Assembly: GCF_007746795.1 (NCBI RefSeq)
Contig: NZ_CP036343.1
Span: 6,338,357-6,402,356 of the forward strand
Direction of reading: 5' to 3'
Length of the DNA stretch: 64,000 nucleotides
Source of the DNA: Gimesia algae
GTDB lineage: Bacteria; Planctomycetota; Planctomycetia; Planctomycetales; Planctomycetaceae
Below the pieces are notes generated by a model. The model saw nothing but the letters and a program-made list of their open reading frames with translations, was not told the origin of the DNA and ran no database searches. Shown one piece after another: positions 37,794-47,457 of the stretch (the stretch's first letter is position 1; every line of letters starts with the position of its first letter). A program made the translations under genes and the position numbers.

Positions 37794-39218
37794 ATGCAAC
37801 GCTCAGCACTCACTCGTCACCTGGTACAGAAACACGCGATCAACCTTGTTGCCCTGATCTTCCTAATACCCTCAGTCACCGATATCTACGCAGCCCCCAA
37901 ACCGAATGTCATTGTGATCTACGCGGACGATCTGGGTTATGGGGACCTGGCCTGCTTCGGACACCCCACCATTAAGACACCTGCTCTGGATCAGATGGCA
38001 GCAGAAGGGATGAAATTCACCCAGTTTTACTCGGCTGCTCCTGTATGCACCCCCAGTCGGGCAGCGTTGTTAACGGGTCGCTATCCAATTCGTTCAGGTA
38101 TGTGCAGCGACAAACGACGAGTTCTGTTCCCCGATTCCGGCGGAGGAATTCCTGCAAATGAAGTCACACTCGCAGAAGCCTTGAAAACAGCCGGGTATAA
38201 AACGGCTTGTGTTGGTAAGTGGCATCTGGGCCATCTGCCTCAGTTTCTCCCTACCAGCAACGGCTTTGACAGCTACTTTGGAATTCCTTATTCCAACGAC
38301 ATGGATCGATCCGCAAACCACAAGCTGGGGCGCAAAATCTTCCTGAAACCGGAAGTCAAATTCTGGAATATTCCCCTGATGCGCGATACAGAAGTCGTTG
38401 AACAACCGGCTGACCAGACTACGATCACAAAACGCTATACAGAAGAGGCGATTAAGCTGATTCAGCAGAACAAGCGGCAGCCGTTCTTCATCTATCTCGC
38501 CCACAGCATGCCCCATGTACCGCTCTTTCGCTCCCCAGAATTTCAGGACAAGAGCCGGCGCGGATTGTATGGAGACGTGATTGAAGAAATTGACTGGAGT
38601 GTCGGCCAGGTTCTGGATGAACTCAAAACACAAGGACTGGAACAGAATACGATTGTCTGGTTTTGCAGCGATAATGGCCCCTGGCTGATCTTTAACGAGC
38701 AGGGCGGGTCAGCCGGCCTGCTACGGGATGGGAAAGGCAGTACGTGGGAAGGGGGGATGCGTGAACCAACGATCGCCTGGTGGCCCGGCCACATTCCTTC
38801 GGGTTCGGTATCGCAGGAACTGGGAAGTACGATGGACATCTACACCACATCCATTAATCTGGCGGGTGGAACGGTCCCGACCGACCGCGTGGTCGATGGA
38901 GTGGATCTCACCTCCGTATTATTGAATGAGGAAAACAGCCCGCGCGAGGAAATGGTCTACTATCGAGGGACTAAACTGATGGCATTACGAAAGGGTCCCT
39001 GGAAAGCGCACTTCATCACAAAACCTGCCTATGGTCGCGAACCATTCCAGGAACATGATCCACCGGTATTATACCATCTGGAACATGACCCTTCCGAAAA
39101 GTATAACGTGGCCCAAGACCATCCCGACGTCATCAAAGAGCTCAAAATGGCTGCAGAACAGCATCAGAAAACGGTAAAACCGGTTCCGTCACAGCTGGAA
39201 ATCCCATTGCCGAATTAG
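37794..39218 (+). CDS. secreted sulfatase (arylsulfatase A-like)
   Basis: A 474-residue sulfatase with a signal peptide ending near DIYAAP. Metal site YADDLGYGD, maturation motif C85-T-P-S-R89 in APVCTPSRAALLTGRYP, then VGKWHLGH and SDNGPW. The order and length fit the arylsulfatase/N-acetylgalactosamine-6-sulfatase type. Predicted to act on sulfated glycans outside the cytoplasm. The stop codon is the first base triplet of a dispersed repeat copy, as also at the sulfatase ending 60698. Confidence 0.93.
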   Translation: MQRSALTRHLVQKHAINLVALIFLIPSVTDIYAAPKPNVIVIYADDLGYGDLACFGHPTIKTPALDQMAAEGMKFTQFYSAAPVCTPSRAALLTGRYPIRSGMCSDKRRVLFPDSGGGIPANEVTLAEALKTAGYKTACVGKWHLGHLPQFLPTSNGFDSYFGIPYSNDMDRSANHKLGRKIFLKPEVKFWNIPLMRDTEVVEQPADQTTITKRYTEEAIKLIQQNKRQPFFIYLAHSMPHVPLFRSPEFQDKSRRGLYGDVIEEIDWSVGQVLDELKTQGLEQNTIVWFCSDNGPWLIFNEQGGSAGLLRDGKGSTWEGGMREPTIAWWPGHIPSGSVSQELGSTMDIYTTSINLAGGTVPTDRVVDGVDLTSVLLNEENSPREEMVYYRGTKLMALRKGPWKAHFITKPAYGREPFQEHDPPVLYHLEHDPSEKYNVAQDHPDVIKELKMAAEQHQKTVKPVPSQLEIPLPN

Positions 39219-39248
39219 ACTGTGTCCAGTTTTACTGCAAGGTCTTCT
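39216..39248 (+). repeat. copy of a ~34-bp dispersed repeat
   Basis: Starts at the sulfatase stop codon (TAG) and contains the core TGTGTCCAGTTTTACTG (39221-39237), identical to the core at 60701. The right part (CAAGGTCTTC) is more diverged than in the other copies. Confidence 0.6.
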
Positions 39249-39327
39249 GGATCATTGTGATTGAGGAACACAGCTCAGAAGACGCGATTGTCTAAGCACA
39301 GGCGTTCTCATCGTAGACGGGCCCCGC

Positions 39328-39825
39328 TTACCAGTAACAGATATAGCGAGGCCCTTCTGGTTCTTCCCTGATACGAAAATGGACTGCTTTGCTGCTTTTT
39401 TCCTGATCGAATCTGTCCCATTTCGCACAGAAGTGGGGGAGTTGCGCTGCATCAAATTCAGGACGTGGTTCGGGCAGGCGAAAATAAGCATCATGAATCA
39501 GTGTCAGCGCGACCATCAGGGGATGCTCATCAGTATCGGGCTGGCACAGCAGCAGTTCCAGCGACTGGGCTGCATACAGACAGTCTTGAAAACGCGATTC
39601 ACGCATGCATTCTGAAGCCATGCGTTCCACAAATTTCAACAGGTTATCGATGCCATGCTGATTTAAGAGTACGTCTTTTCGGTTTTCAAACTGCAGGGCG
39701 ATTTTAATCTGTTCCTGGAGTTCTTCGTCGGTCTCACTGGGAATCGACATACGGCCATAACCATCTGGGACAATCGACTCGATGGTTTTTATTGTTAGTG
39801 CCAGATCGGCAGGATCATGATTCAT
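39328..39825 (-). CDS. hypothetical protein
   Basis: A 165-residue soluble, acidic protein I do not recognise. It has no signal peptide or membrane helix. The predicted content is mostly helical (ETDEELQEQIKIAL, IDNLLKFVERMASE, LYAAQSLELLLC), which could be a helical-repeat or immunity-like fold. Codon use resembles the neighbours. It stands alone between a sulfatase and a Gly/Pro/Tyr-rich lipoprotein. Confidence 0.65.
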   Translation of the reverse strand: MNHDPADLALTIKTIESIVPDGYGRMSIPSETDEELQEQIKIALQFENRKDVLLNQHGIDNLLKFVERMASECMRESRFQDCLYAAQSLELLLCQPDTDEHPLMVALTLIHDAYFRLPEPRPEFDAAQLPHFCAKWDRFDQEKSSKAVHFRIREEPEGPRYICYW

Positions 39826-39940
39826 TTTTGTTTTACTGCAAAAAAGGGAATAGAAATCTTCCGGGACACATAAACCAGGTTCGTTGACGAGTGATTATAT
39901 ATAAAAACCGGAAAATGATTCATCCCTCTTTTGAAAATAA

Positions 39941-39978
39941 AAAAGAACCGATTGAGTCAAAATTCAATCGGTTCTTTA
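39941..39978 (-). terminator. rho-independent terminator (bidirectional hairpin)
   Basis: A 14-bp stem AAAGAACCGATTGA/TCAATCGGTTCTTT (39942-39955 with 39964-39977) lies 33 bases after the lipoprotein stop at 40011. On the minus strand T-rich sequence follows directly. Confidence 0.85.
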
Positions 39979-40010
39979 ATCAATGATCAGTGGTTAATCA
40001 GCCTGATTTC

Positions 40011-40451
40011 TTATTTCAGGAAGAAGTCATCTGGTCCTTTGTGTGTGTAGTAAGGATACTGCACAATTCCCAGTGGCTGATTCTGCTGCGGATAGACGGC
40101 TGCAGGAGGGACATATTTGTATGTCTGATAGTTTCTTGGACGTTTATTTTGATGGTAGGTATTTTTGTGCCCGGTTTTCCAGCCACCTGCCCCTGGTGGG
40201 CAATAAGCACCGCCGTTCCCCGGTGGGCAGTACGCACCCCCTTGTTGTCTGTGTCTCATCTGCTGAATGGGTGGCTGCTGACCTGCATATTGCTTGTGCA
40301 TGGCCTGCTGATATTTAGCCATTTTTGCCTGCTGCTGCATCAGGAACTCTCCGTCGGCCGACTGACCCCGAATGACCTGGCTATTCGAGCATCCCACACA
40401 CAATGGTAGAATCAGACAAGCGGCCATTTTACATAATAAGTGAGGCTTCAT
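40011..40451 (-). CDS. small Gly/Pro/Gln/Tyr-rich lipoprotein
   Basis: A 146-residue exported protein from ATG 40451, which follows AAAGGAAG; the frame is open to 40547 without support. The signal peptide ends in the lipobox LCVGC. The mature part is low complexity: Gln/Met-rich (LMQQQAKMAKYQQAMHKQY), two copies of GGAYCPPG(N/A)GG, then Tyr/Asn/Pro-rich sequence. This suggests a disordered surface or matrix protein. No family is recognised. Confidence 0.75.
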   Translation of the reverse strand: MKPHLLCKMAACLILPLCVGCSNSQVIRGQSADGEFLMQQQAKMAKYQQAMHKQYAGQQPPIQQMRHRQQGGAYCPPGNGGAYCPPGAGGWKTGHKNTYHQNKRPRNYQTYKYVPPAAVYPQQNQPLGIVQYPYYTHKGPDDFFLK

Positions 40452-40846
40452 TGGCTTCCTTTCCCCCGGTTTTTCTGAATTTGAGCGTGTTTCCGTTCGC
40501 GCTCGATTTTGGGTATGAGTGATACCTGCTGAGAATTCTGCGGACACCGAACTGGTTTAAGATCGTAAATGGCCTACAAAAGACTTAATTCTTTTATCGG
40601 TCATTCCGAGTCAAACAATAGTTAAAATCACCAAGAATCGGAAAACCGGTGTAATATTCAAAACTGATCGACCTTGCAGAATCGTTAAAACCGGGATAGA
40701 TTATCGTAGTTTCCTACTCTATGAGACCGTAAGTTTAAAATAGATAAAGTGGGTTGTTTTAAAGTTTGAGTTTTTTTCAGGCAAGACATCGTCTGTGACG
40801 GAGTGCTCATATAGCTTTGTCGTTTGCCAACAAGGGAGTGTTCGGC
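40452..40846. other. divergent intergenic region, no gene seen
   Basis: 395 bases between the small lipoprotein gene (minus) and the TIM-barrel gene (plus). AT-rich, with the word AAAACCGG repeated near 40640 and 40690 but no clear promoter or structured RNA that I can support. Confidence 0.4.
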
Positions 40847-41593
40847 GTGTTTGTAGCTGCATCATCACGTTGCTTTTCTGATGAAACATTTGAAGTCAGT
40901 TGTGAGCGTCTCACAGATCTGGAGTTCGACAAAATCGAAATCTGGATGAATGAAGAGAGCGATCATCTGAAACCATCTGAAGTCGTCGCGTCACCTGAAG
41001 ATTTTTATTCACGTTTTCGGGAAGCCACCCGGCTCACTCCCATCGCCTTCTGCCTGGAGAACGACATCACACCGGATGCGTTTAAATCCTTGTGCAAGGC
41101 AGCCAAGATGTTGCGGATCGCACAGATCACCATCCCGGCTTCTCCACTGGGGACCCCGTTTAATACAGAAATTGACCGGCTTAAAGCATTACTGGAAATT
41201 GCCAGCCGCGATGGCATTCGACTTTCCATCAAAACCAAAACAGGGCAACTGACCGAAGACCCCCGTACTGCGACAGAACTCTGTCAGTCTGTGAAAGGTT
41301 TAGGCCTGACACTTGATCCGAGTTACTATACCTGTGGCCCTTACAGTACGACGTCATACGATCTGGTATTTCCGTATGTCTGCCACATTCATCTGCGCGA
41401 TTCCACCACAGACCAGCTTCAGGTTCCCGTCGGACTGGGGGAGATCGATTACAGTCGCCTGATCAGCCTGCTGGAACGTCAGGAATATCACCAGTTCCTT
41501 TCAGTGGAACTTCTACCTGAGCTGATGAAAGATGCGGACAGGGCGCTGGAGCTGCGAAAACTCAGAATGCTGCTGGAATCCGTTGTGATCTGA
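40847..41593 (+). CDS. TIM-barrel sugar phosphate isomerase/epimerase-like protein
   Basis: A protein of about 248 residues of the xylose-isomerase-like TIM-barrel family. I choose GTG 40847 because AAGGGAG stands 8 bases before it and it gives the usual start MFVAASSRCF; the frame is open from TTG 40817. The barrel strands end in recognisable positions: FDKIEIWMNE, RLSIKTKTGQLT, LGLTLDPSYYT, HIHLRDSTTDQLQVPVGLGEIDY, FLSVELLPE. His and Asp/Glu residues in these would bind a metal. The substrate is unknown; members act on sugars, inositols or hydroxypyruvate. Convergent with the S1-domain gene. Confidence 0.82.
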   Translation: MFVAASSRCFSDETFEVSCERLTDLEFDKIEIWMNEESDHLKPSEVVASPEDFYSRFREATRLTPIAFCLENDITPDAFKSLCKAAKMLRIAQITIPASPLGTPFNTEIDRLKALLEIASRDGIRLSIKTKTGQLTEDPRTATELCQSVKGLGLTLDPSYYTCGPYSTTSYDLVFPYVCHIHLRDSTTDQLQVPVGLGEIDYSRLISLLERQEYHQFLSVELLPELMKDADRALELRKLRMLLESVVI

Positions 41594-41620
41594 GCTTCTG
41601 AAAAACAGTTTACGATACAG

Positions 41621-41664
41621 AAACAGCCAGAGCCTTCTGAGATACGGAAGGCTCTGGCTGTTTT
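41621..41664. terminator. bidirectional rho-independent terminator
   Basis: A 16-bp perfect stem (41622-41637 with 41647-41662) flanked by AAA on the left and TTTTATTT on the right, midway between the convergent genes ending at 41593 and 41686. It should stop transcription in both directions. Confidence 0.88.
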
Positions 41665-41685
41665 ATTTGATGCTGAAAATCTGGC

Positions 41686-43398
41686 TTATTTGAAATCTTT
41701 AGGATTACCAAACAGACCGCCGCCTCCACCACCGGCTGATTCATCCGCGTTCCCACCCAGGAGTGGTCCTTTGCGTTTCCGTTCGTAAGTGGGCTGCTCT
41801 TCAACCGCATCCACTGCTGCCTCTGGCTTGTCGATCAAAGCTTTGATCGACAGACTGATCCGCTTCCGGTTGGGATCGACTTCCAGTACTTTCGCCGAAG
41901 TCTCCTGACCGTTTGTCAGAACCTCCGTTACCCGTTTTACACGACGATGATCCAGTTCGCTGATATGAATCAAGCCTTCCAGACCTGGTTCGAGCTCGAT
42001 GAAAGCACCAAAGTCTGTAGTACGGGTCACCTTGCCGGAGACAGTCGATCCGGTAAGATAACGGTCCTCGACCGATTGCCAGGGATCCTGCTGCAACTGC
42101 TTCATTCCCAGGCTGATGCGGTTCTTTTCTTTGTCGATCTTGAGGATTTTCACATTGATCTGCTGCTGCTCACTCAAGGCGTCTTTGGGATGCTTGATCC
42201 GATTCCAGCTGATCTCGCCAATGTGCAGGAAGCCATCAATGCCTCCCAGATCCACGAAGGCACCATAGTCTTTGATATTCTTCACAGTCCCGGTATGTTC
42301 CTGACCGATGGCCAGTTTTTCCCACAGCTCTTTCTGAATTTCTTCGCGCTCTGCTTCGAGATACTTACGGCGACTCACAACCAGATTACGTTTCTTGGGA
42401 TTCACTTCTGTAATCTGAACAGTCAGTTTCTGGCCTACGAAAGGTTCGAGGTCACCCACAAAATACAGATCGACCTGGCTGGCGGGCAGAAAGCCTCTCA
42501 GGCTTCCCACATTGACTTCCAGCCCCCCTTTGTTCGATTTATTGACGACACATTCGACGACCTGACCGGCAGAGACAGCATCCCAGTCACCTGCAGGTTT
42601 GTGATGTCCACGTGGCAGAGAGAGCAGGATCAAGCCTTCTGCTTCTTTAATGCTGGTGACTTTGACATCTACTTCCTGTCCGATCAAAGGGGTTTTGTCG
42701 CCGAACTGACGCAGGGGCACCATTCCGGGTACTCCCATTGCTTTTGCACCGAGATCAATAAAGACATCGTCGTTGTTGATTGATTCCACAACCCCTTTCA
42801 AACGATCTCCTTCTCCAATCCCTTCTTCCGCGGCCCCCGATTTTGCAGCAGGAGTAGCAGGAGTCTCAGCGTCTTCTGATTTTGCTTCGGCGGCGAGTTC
42901 TTCATCACTCAGAGTTTTGGCAAGTTCCTGTGCGCCCTGCCCCGAGAGTGCCGCTGCGAGTTCTGCTTCCAGATCACCGTCCAGGTCATCCACTGCAGGA
43001 GGAATATCGACCGGCTCGGCTGCTTCTGCAATCTGCATCATGGCCGCTTCCTGAAGCTGTTCCTGTGAAGGTTCAACGGACGGTTCTGCATCTCCTTCTT
43101 TGGAAGCAGGAGCGGAACTGGAACCTTTTGCTGGAATTGCTTTGAACTGAGCCGGATCCACTTTAGGCTTCAACTGGACTTTGCGTTCTGCTGTGTCCGC
43201 ACCCTGTGGAGCAGCAGCCTCTGATTCCGCAGGTGTTTCTGCCTGAGGAGTTTCAGTGGGAGCTGAAGAGGTTGCCTCATTCACACCGGCAGCGGACTCC
43301 TGTGGAGCCGCTGGCTGGTCCTGGTCGGCTGGTGATTTCGCTTCCAAAGCTTCTTCACTCGTATTGACTTCTTCAGTAGTTGGTCGTTCTGAACTCAT
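41686..43398 (-). CDS. S1 RNA-binding protein, ribosomal protein S1-like (four S1 domains)
   Basis: A 570-residue protein. Residues 1-190 are a low-complexity acidic, Ala/Glu/Pro-rich region unlike typical S1. Four S1 OB-fold domains follow at about 195-265, 275-350, 365-440 and 450-525; the third ([20 protein letters not shown]) and fourth ([21 protein letters not shown]) are the most canonical. The tail is basic then Gly-rich ([11 protein letters not shown]). With four domains it resembles the short S1 (rpsA-like) proteins of some phyla, which bind mRNA on the 30S subunit. Whether it is the ribosomal S1 of this organism or a second S1-type protein cannot be decided from the window. Confidence 0.85.
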   Translation of the reverse strand: MSSERPTTEEVNTSEEALEAKSPADQDQPAAPQESAAGVNEATSSAPTETPQAETPAESEAAAPQGADTAERKVQLKPKVDPAQFKAIPAKGSSSAPASKEGDAEPSVEPSQEQLQEAAMMQIAEAAEPVDIPPAVDDLDGDLEAELAAALSGQGAQELAKTLSDEELAAEAKSEDAETPATPAAKSGAAEEGIGEGDRLKGVVESINNDDVFIDLGAKAMGVPGMVPLRQFGDKTPLIGQEVDVKVTSIKEAEGLILLSLPRGHHKPAGDWDAVSAGQVVECVVNKSNKGGLEVNVGSLRGFLPASQVDLYFVGDLEPFVGQKLTVQITEVNPKKRNLVVSRRKYLEAEREEIQKELWEKLAIGQEHTGTVKNIKDYGAFVDLGGIDGFLHIGEISWNRIKHPKDALSEQQQINVKILKIDKEKNRISLGMKQLQQDPWQSVEDRYLTGSTVSGKVTRTTDFGAFIELEPGLEGLIHISELDHRRVKRVTEVLTNGQETSAKVLEVDPNRKRISLSIKALIDKPEAAVDAVEEQPTYERKRKGPLLGGNADESAGGGGGGLFGNPKDFK

Positions 43399-43579
43399 GG
43401 GAGATGAACTTTCTCGCCTAATTACTTACTTCAAGATACAGGAATGTTTCACAGGCTTGTCAGGCCAGCCGCAGACAGACATCCACCCGACTGCAGTAAC
43501 TTCTTCAATTCAGGCTCAAAAACCTGCCGGACTAATTAAAAGAGTATCACCGCCGCAGCAGACCTGCAATTCGCAGGGC

Positions 43580-44494
43580 CTAGTTTTCCGATTTTTTCAC
43601 TTTTGCTTTCACACATCGTAACCCCAGTGCAGGACTGGCAGTAGTTGCTGCTTCCTGCCTGCGAGAGGCAGATCGCAGGCGGTTGTAAGGGTCCGTCCAG
43701 GCGCCGCCACGCACTACCACTGGCTTATCGATGGTGACAGTGCCCCAGACACTGCCGTCACCGGGAGCATTTTGATAGCTATCATGCCAGGGGTCAGCGA
43801 CGAACTCCCACAGATAACCGTGCATGTCATACAGGCCCCACGGATTCGGTTTCAGAGCTCCCACAGGAGGGTCATTTCCTGCTGCATTTCCGGTATGCCA
43901 TGCATATTCGTCCAGAATCCGAGCCTGTTTGCCCTCATCTCCCTGTTTCTGAGGTTGATCACCAAAGCTGTATTCCGTGCTCGTCCCGGCCCGGCAGCAG
44001 TACTCCCACTCGGCTTCGCTGGGCAGACGTATCACTTCATCCGCCGCAATCAACTTTGCTTTCTTCAGTTCAGAGGTCAGTTTCCGACAGAATTCATTCG
44101 CGGTCTGCCAGTCAAACATTTCTGCCGAATTGCGAGGCCCTCCCCAGCGACTGGGGTTATTTCCCATGACAGCCTGATACAGATTCTGGGGGACTTCATA
44201 CCGACTCATCCAGAAATCGTCTGACATTATAACTTTATGAACAGGTCTTTCGCTCGGCTCTCCTGTAGTCGATCCCATCTGAAACGTCTGGGGGAACTTC
44301 CCTTTTCCGGGTGTGATTGACACCAGCTCTTTGACAAACAGTTTCAATAACTCTGTCTTCCCGCTGGAGTCCAGAGGGGGGGAGTCCAGTTTCTCCTCCG
44401 CGGACAGCCTCACCAGCCCCATCAGCAGGGAAAACAACAGAGTGACCAGAACAGCCAGTTGCCTGACGGATACGACATTTTTGAGATGGTTCAT
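43580..44494 (-). CDS. SUMF1/FGE-fold protein lacking catalytic cysteines
   Basis: A secreted protein of about 304 residues. ATG 44494 is preferred over 44605 because it opens a signal peptide (LAVLVTLLFSLLMGLVRL). The formylglycine-generating-enzyme fold is evident: FWMSRYEVPQNLYQAVMG, RLPSEAEWEYCCRAGT, NPWGLYDMHGYLWEFVADPW, VVRGGAWTDPYNRLRSASRR, LGLRCVKA. True sulfatase-activating FGE carries a Cys pair just after the RGG(S/A) motif; here that place reads DPYNRL, with no Cys. It is therefore unlikely to mature the sulfatases in this window and belongs to the broad SUMF1-like group of unknown or other oxidative function. Confidence 0.82.
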   Translation of the reverse strand: MNHLKNVVSVRQLAVLVTLLFSLLMGLVRLSAEEKLDSPPLDSSGKTELLKLFVKELVSITPGKGKFPQTFQMGSTTGEPSERPVHKVIMSDDFWMSRYEVPQNLYQAVMGNNPSRWGGPRNSAEMFDWQTANEFCRKLTSELKKAKLIAADEVIRLPSEAEWEYCCRAGTSTEYSFGDQPQKQGDEGKQARILDEYAWHTGNAAGNDPPVGALKPNPWGLYDMHGYLWEFVADPWHDSYQNAPGDGSVWGTVTIDKPVVVRGGAWTDPYNRLRSASRRQEAATTASPALGLRCVKAKVKKSEN

Positions 44495-44676
44495 ATACTT
44501 CACTACTGGTTCAGATTTTGTTAGGGTACAGCTGCAAACGAATTTTACCAATGTCGGCTTGAATTCGAAAGCAGAGAAGGTGTCTGAAAGCAGTACATCC
44601 CACAAACAACACCGGGTTCCGAATTCCTGCGTGTTGCTGTTTCGCGTTCAGGTTCTTAAATGAGTCAGGTCTATTC

Positions 44677-45279
44677 ATGTCAGAGTCTCCGAACTTAATT
44701 CCACGCAGTATTGATCTCCTGTCACATCAGGAATGCCAGCTGGTTGTGGTCGACGTTCAGGAAAAACTCCTGCCGGTCATTCCGGATGCGGACAATCTGA
44801 CGCATCGCATCCGTCAACTGCTGCAGGCAGCACAACTGTTTGAAATCCCGCTACACTGTTCCGAACAATATCCCAAAGGACTGGGGGCAACCGTCCCCGC
44901 GCTGGCAGAATTACTGCCGGCGCCCAGAGAAAAACTGCGATTCAGTGCCGCCGCGTGTTTAGGCTGGGAAACTGCCGCTAATACTGTCGACAGCCGCACA
45001 CGTATTGTGCTGTCTGGAATTGAAGCGCATATCTGCGTACAGCAGACGGCTCTGGATTTGTTAGCCGCCGGTTATCGCGTTATCATTCCCGTAGATGCCA
45101 TTGCCAGTCGAAATCAGCTGGACTGGGAAATTGCAATCAAACGGATGGAAAACTCAGGCGCCAGCATCACGACGACCGAAGCAATTCTGTTTGAATGGTG
45201 TGAGGTCGCTGGCACTCCGGAATTCAAACAGATCAGCCGGCTGGTAACCGAAAAACCCCCGATAACCGAAAAACTATAG
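44677..45279 (+). CDS. isochorismatase-family cysteine hydrolase
   Basis: A 200-residue cytosolic hydrolase; AGG stands 7 bases before the ATG. The catalytic triad is visible: Asp in VVVDVQEKL, Lys in REKLRFSA, and Cys in GIEAHICVQQTALDL, with the cis-peptide region before it. Members cleave isochorismate, nicotinamide, N-carbamoyl or other amides; this short type is usually called YcaC-like or simply isochorismatase-like, substrate unknown. An aminotransferase gene follows 57 bases downstream and may share the transcript. Confidence 0.88.
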   Translation: MSESPNLIPRSIDLLSHQECQLVVVDVQEKLLPVIPDADNLTHRIRQLLQAAQLFEIPLHCSEQYPKGLGATVPALAELLPAPREKLRFSAAACLGWETAANTVDSRTRIVLSGIEAHICVQQTALDLLAAGYRVIIPVDAIASRNQLDWEIAIKRMENSGASITTTEAILFEWCEVAGTPEFKQISRLVTEKPPITEKL

Positions 45280-45336
45280 ACGCCAATCACATTATCAATC
45301 TATTTTGAGTCCTTCAAATCATAAAGAGCCACTCTC

Positions 45337-46536
45337 ATGACCATTGAACATCATCTGCATCCCCCGATTGCTCCGCCCCGTCGTACTCTGATGGGCCCTG
45401 GTCCCAGTGATGTTGCCGCCAGTGTGCTGGCTGCACTGGGCGCACCGACTGTAGGACACCTCGATCCCTATTTTCTGAAGGTGATGGATGAAGTTCAGGA
45501 TATGCTGCGAACCATTTTCCACACAACGAACGAACTCACACTCGCAGTAAGTGGCACGGGGAGTGCCGGAATGGAAGCCTGTGTGGTCAACTTACTGGAA
45601 CCGGGTGACAAGATCGTTGTCTGTACGAACGGCGTGTTTGGTGCCCGCATGGCAGATGTCGCAGGTCGCATTGGCGCGGAAGTCGTACAGATCCATCGCC
45701 CCTTCGGTGAAGTTTTCTCAGTAGAAGAAGTGATTGATGTCCTGCAGAAAGAAAAGCCCAAAGTCCTGGGCATCGTGCACGCGGAAACATCCACGGGTGC
45801 AGCCCAGTCCCTGAAAGAGATTTCTGAAGCCGTTCACGAAGCGGATGCGTTGCTGCTGGTTGATTGCGTGACTTCACTGGGCGGGATGCCCGTCAAAATT
45901 GACGAATGGGATATCGACGCGGCCTACAGTGGCACTCAGAAATGCCTGAGCTGTCCTCCCGGACTGTCCCCCGTGACCTTCAGCTCCCGTGCCGTCGCAG
46001 CCATGGACGCACGCAAGACGAAGGTTTCCAGCTGGTATCTGGACATGTCGATGGTCCGTTCGTACTGGGGTGATTCGCGTGCCTATCATCATACTGCACC
46101 GATTAACATGAATTTCGGCCTGCATCAGGCCTTACGCCTGGTCCTCGAAGAGGGCATGGAGAACCGCTATTCGCGTCACTATGCTAACCATTGTGCCCTC
46201 AAAACCGGTCTGAATGCGATAGGTATTGAGTTTGCGGTCGCCGAAGATCACCAACTTCCCATGCTGAACGCCGTCAATATCCCGGATGGTGTAGATGATG
46301 CTGCTATTCGTGGTCAGTTGCTGAAGCGGTTTGGCATTGAAATTGGCGGCGGCCTGGGACCTCTGAAAGGCAAGACCTGGCGCATCGGCCTGATGGGAGA
46401 AAGCAGTCAGAGCACCCATGTGCTGCTGTTCCTGGCGGCCCTGGAGCAGTGCCTGCTGCATGCAGGCTATCAACTCTCTCCCGGTGCCGGTGTAGCTGCT
46501 GCAAACGATTTTTACCGCACAACGATTACAGACTGA
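45337..46536 (+). CDS. PLP-dependent alanine/serine-glyoxylate-type aminotransferase
   Basis: A 399-residue fold-type I PLP enzyme of class V. Key sites: GPGPSDV at the N-terminus, the phosphate-cup sequence [10 protein letters not shown], the PLP Asp-containing [11 protein letters not shown], and the Schiff-base Lys in [13 protein letters not shown]. The C-terminal RIGLMGESS supplies the carboxylate-binding Arg. It matches AGXT/SGAT-type enzymes that convert glyoxylate to glycine using alanine or serine, part of photorespiration-like or C1 metabolism; 2-aminoethylphosphonate-type substrates are less likely. Full length. Confidence 0.9.
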   Translation: MTIEHHLHPPIAPPRRTLMGPGPSDVAASVLAALGAPTVGHLDPYFLKVMDEVQDMLRTIFHTTNELTLAVSGTGSAGMEACVVNLLEPGDKIVVCTNGVFGARMADVAGRIGAEVVQIHRPFGEVFSVEEVIDVLQKEKPKVLGIVHAETSTGAAQSLKEISEAVHEADALLLVDCVTSLGGMPVKIDEWDIDAAYSGTQKCLSCPPGLSPVTFSSRAVAAMDARKTKVSSWYLDMSMVRSYWGDSRAYHHTAPINMNFGLHQALRLVLEEGMENRYSRHYANHCALKTGLNAIGIEFAVAEDHQLPMLNAVNIPDGVDDAAIRGQLLKRFGIEIGGGLGPLKGKTWRIGLMGESSQSTHVLLFLAALEQCLLHAGYQLSPGAGVAAANDFYRTTITD

Positions 46537-46793
46537 CCTCAAGTCGGCGAGAACTTTCGATTTCTACCGGAAACGAAGGCTGATTATTTAATGAGCCCGG
46601 CCAGTAATTCCGATTCCTAAGATACGACTCTCATATGACTTGCTGTCTGTTGAATGTCGCGGTATATTGAAAACAGAACTGGACGTCATGCGTCTGTGTT
46701 TCCGTGGGGAATTTTTCGAACATTCTCACGAATTTTGTGTCGAATGAGTGGCAATCGAGAAAATGATCGCCTATCATTTCCGACCACCTGTAA

Positions 46794-46867
<74 letters not shown>

Positions 46868-46874
46868 CTTACTA

Positions 46875-46909
46875 CGCTCGTTGTCATCATTGACAGCGAG
46901 CGTTTTTTT
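46875..46909 (+). terminator. rho-independent terminator of tRNA-Asp
   Basis: A 12-bp stem CGCTCGTTGTCA/TGACAGCGAGCG (one G-U pair) with a 4-base loop followed by seven T. Confidence 0.9.
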
Positions 46910-46971
46910 ATGCGCGAATTGTTCATTCCAGTATCTATTATTGCTGGAGAACCCCGACTTGCTTTTCAATT

Positions 46972-47457
46972 TCAGGGAAGTAGCCTGTAATCCGAGAGGC
47001 AAAAACTATATAAACCAAGTTCTTCAAACTCATCATCTGGCTCCAGTTCGACCCGACAATTTAACCGAACATTCCCTGCCGTGACGATCTCAATCACTCC
47101 TGGCAGCGTAGAGATTTCACGAATTGAAAATGCAATCTCTGCCTGTTTCAATTCATCCTGGAAAGACTCTGCTGTCATTTTATTACGGACCACCCAAGGA
47201 TCGAGTTGCATCTCAGCACAACTCTCAGGAATCTCAAAATCGTCGCTGAAGATCTGGTAGAGTCGATTATCCTGATTAAAATAGAATTCGATATCACCAT
47301 ATTTCCAGATCGTGGCAGATTTAAAGGAGTTGGCATCCGAAGGTCCCCACATATCAGTAGAGCCTAATAGAGTATTTATTTCTTTTCGTGGCATACCCAG
47401 TTGAACAGGACCAAATGAACCAGTTCTGAAAAATTCTTCTAAACTGACTTCAAGCAT
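46972..47457 (-). CDS. hypothetical protein
   Basis: A 161-residue soluble protein with no signal peptide. The first 70 residues (GPVQLGMPRKEINTLLG, then WKYGDIEFYFNQDNRLYQIFSDDFE) have the look of small single-domain proteins that recur in accessory regions of planctomycetes and cyanobacteria, some of them toxin-immunity-like; I do not know a function. Its start overlaps by 8 bases the end of an amber-interrupted gene upstream. Base composition is more AT-rich than in the flanking metabolic genes. Confidence 0.65.
   Translation of the reverse strand: MLEVSLEEFFRTGSFGPVQLGMPRKEINTLLGSTDMWGPSDANSFKSATIWKYGDIEFYFNQDNRLYQIFSDDFEIPESCAEMQLDPWVVRNKMTAESFQDELKQAEIAFSIREISTLPGVIEIVTAGNVRLNCRVELEPDDEFEELGLYSFCLSDYRLLP

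Noticed and set aside
41947-42783. 278-residue frame antisense to the S1-domain gene
   Set aside because: Four S1 domains on the other strand explain the sequence; the antisense text has no domain.
43580-44494. Sulfatase-activating FGE for the four local sulfatases
   Set aside because: The catalytic Cys pair is absent.
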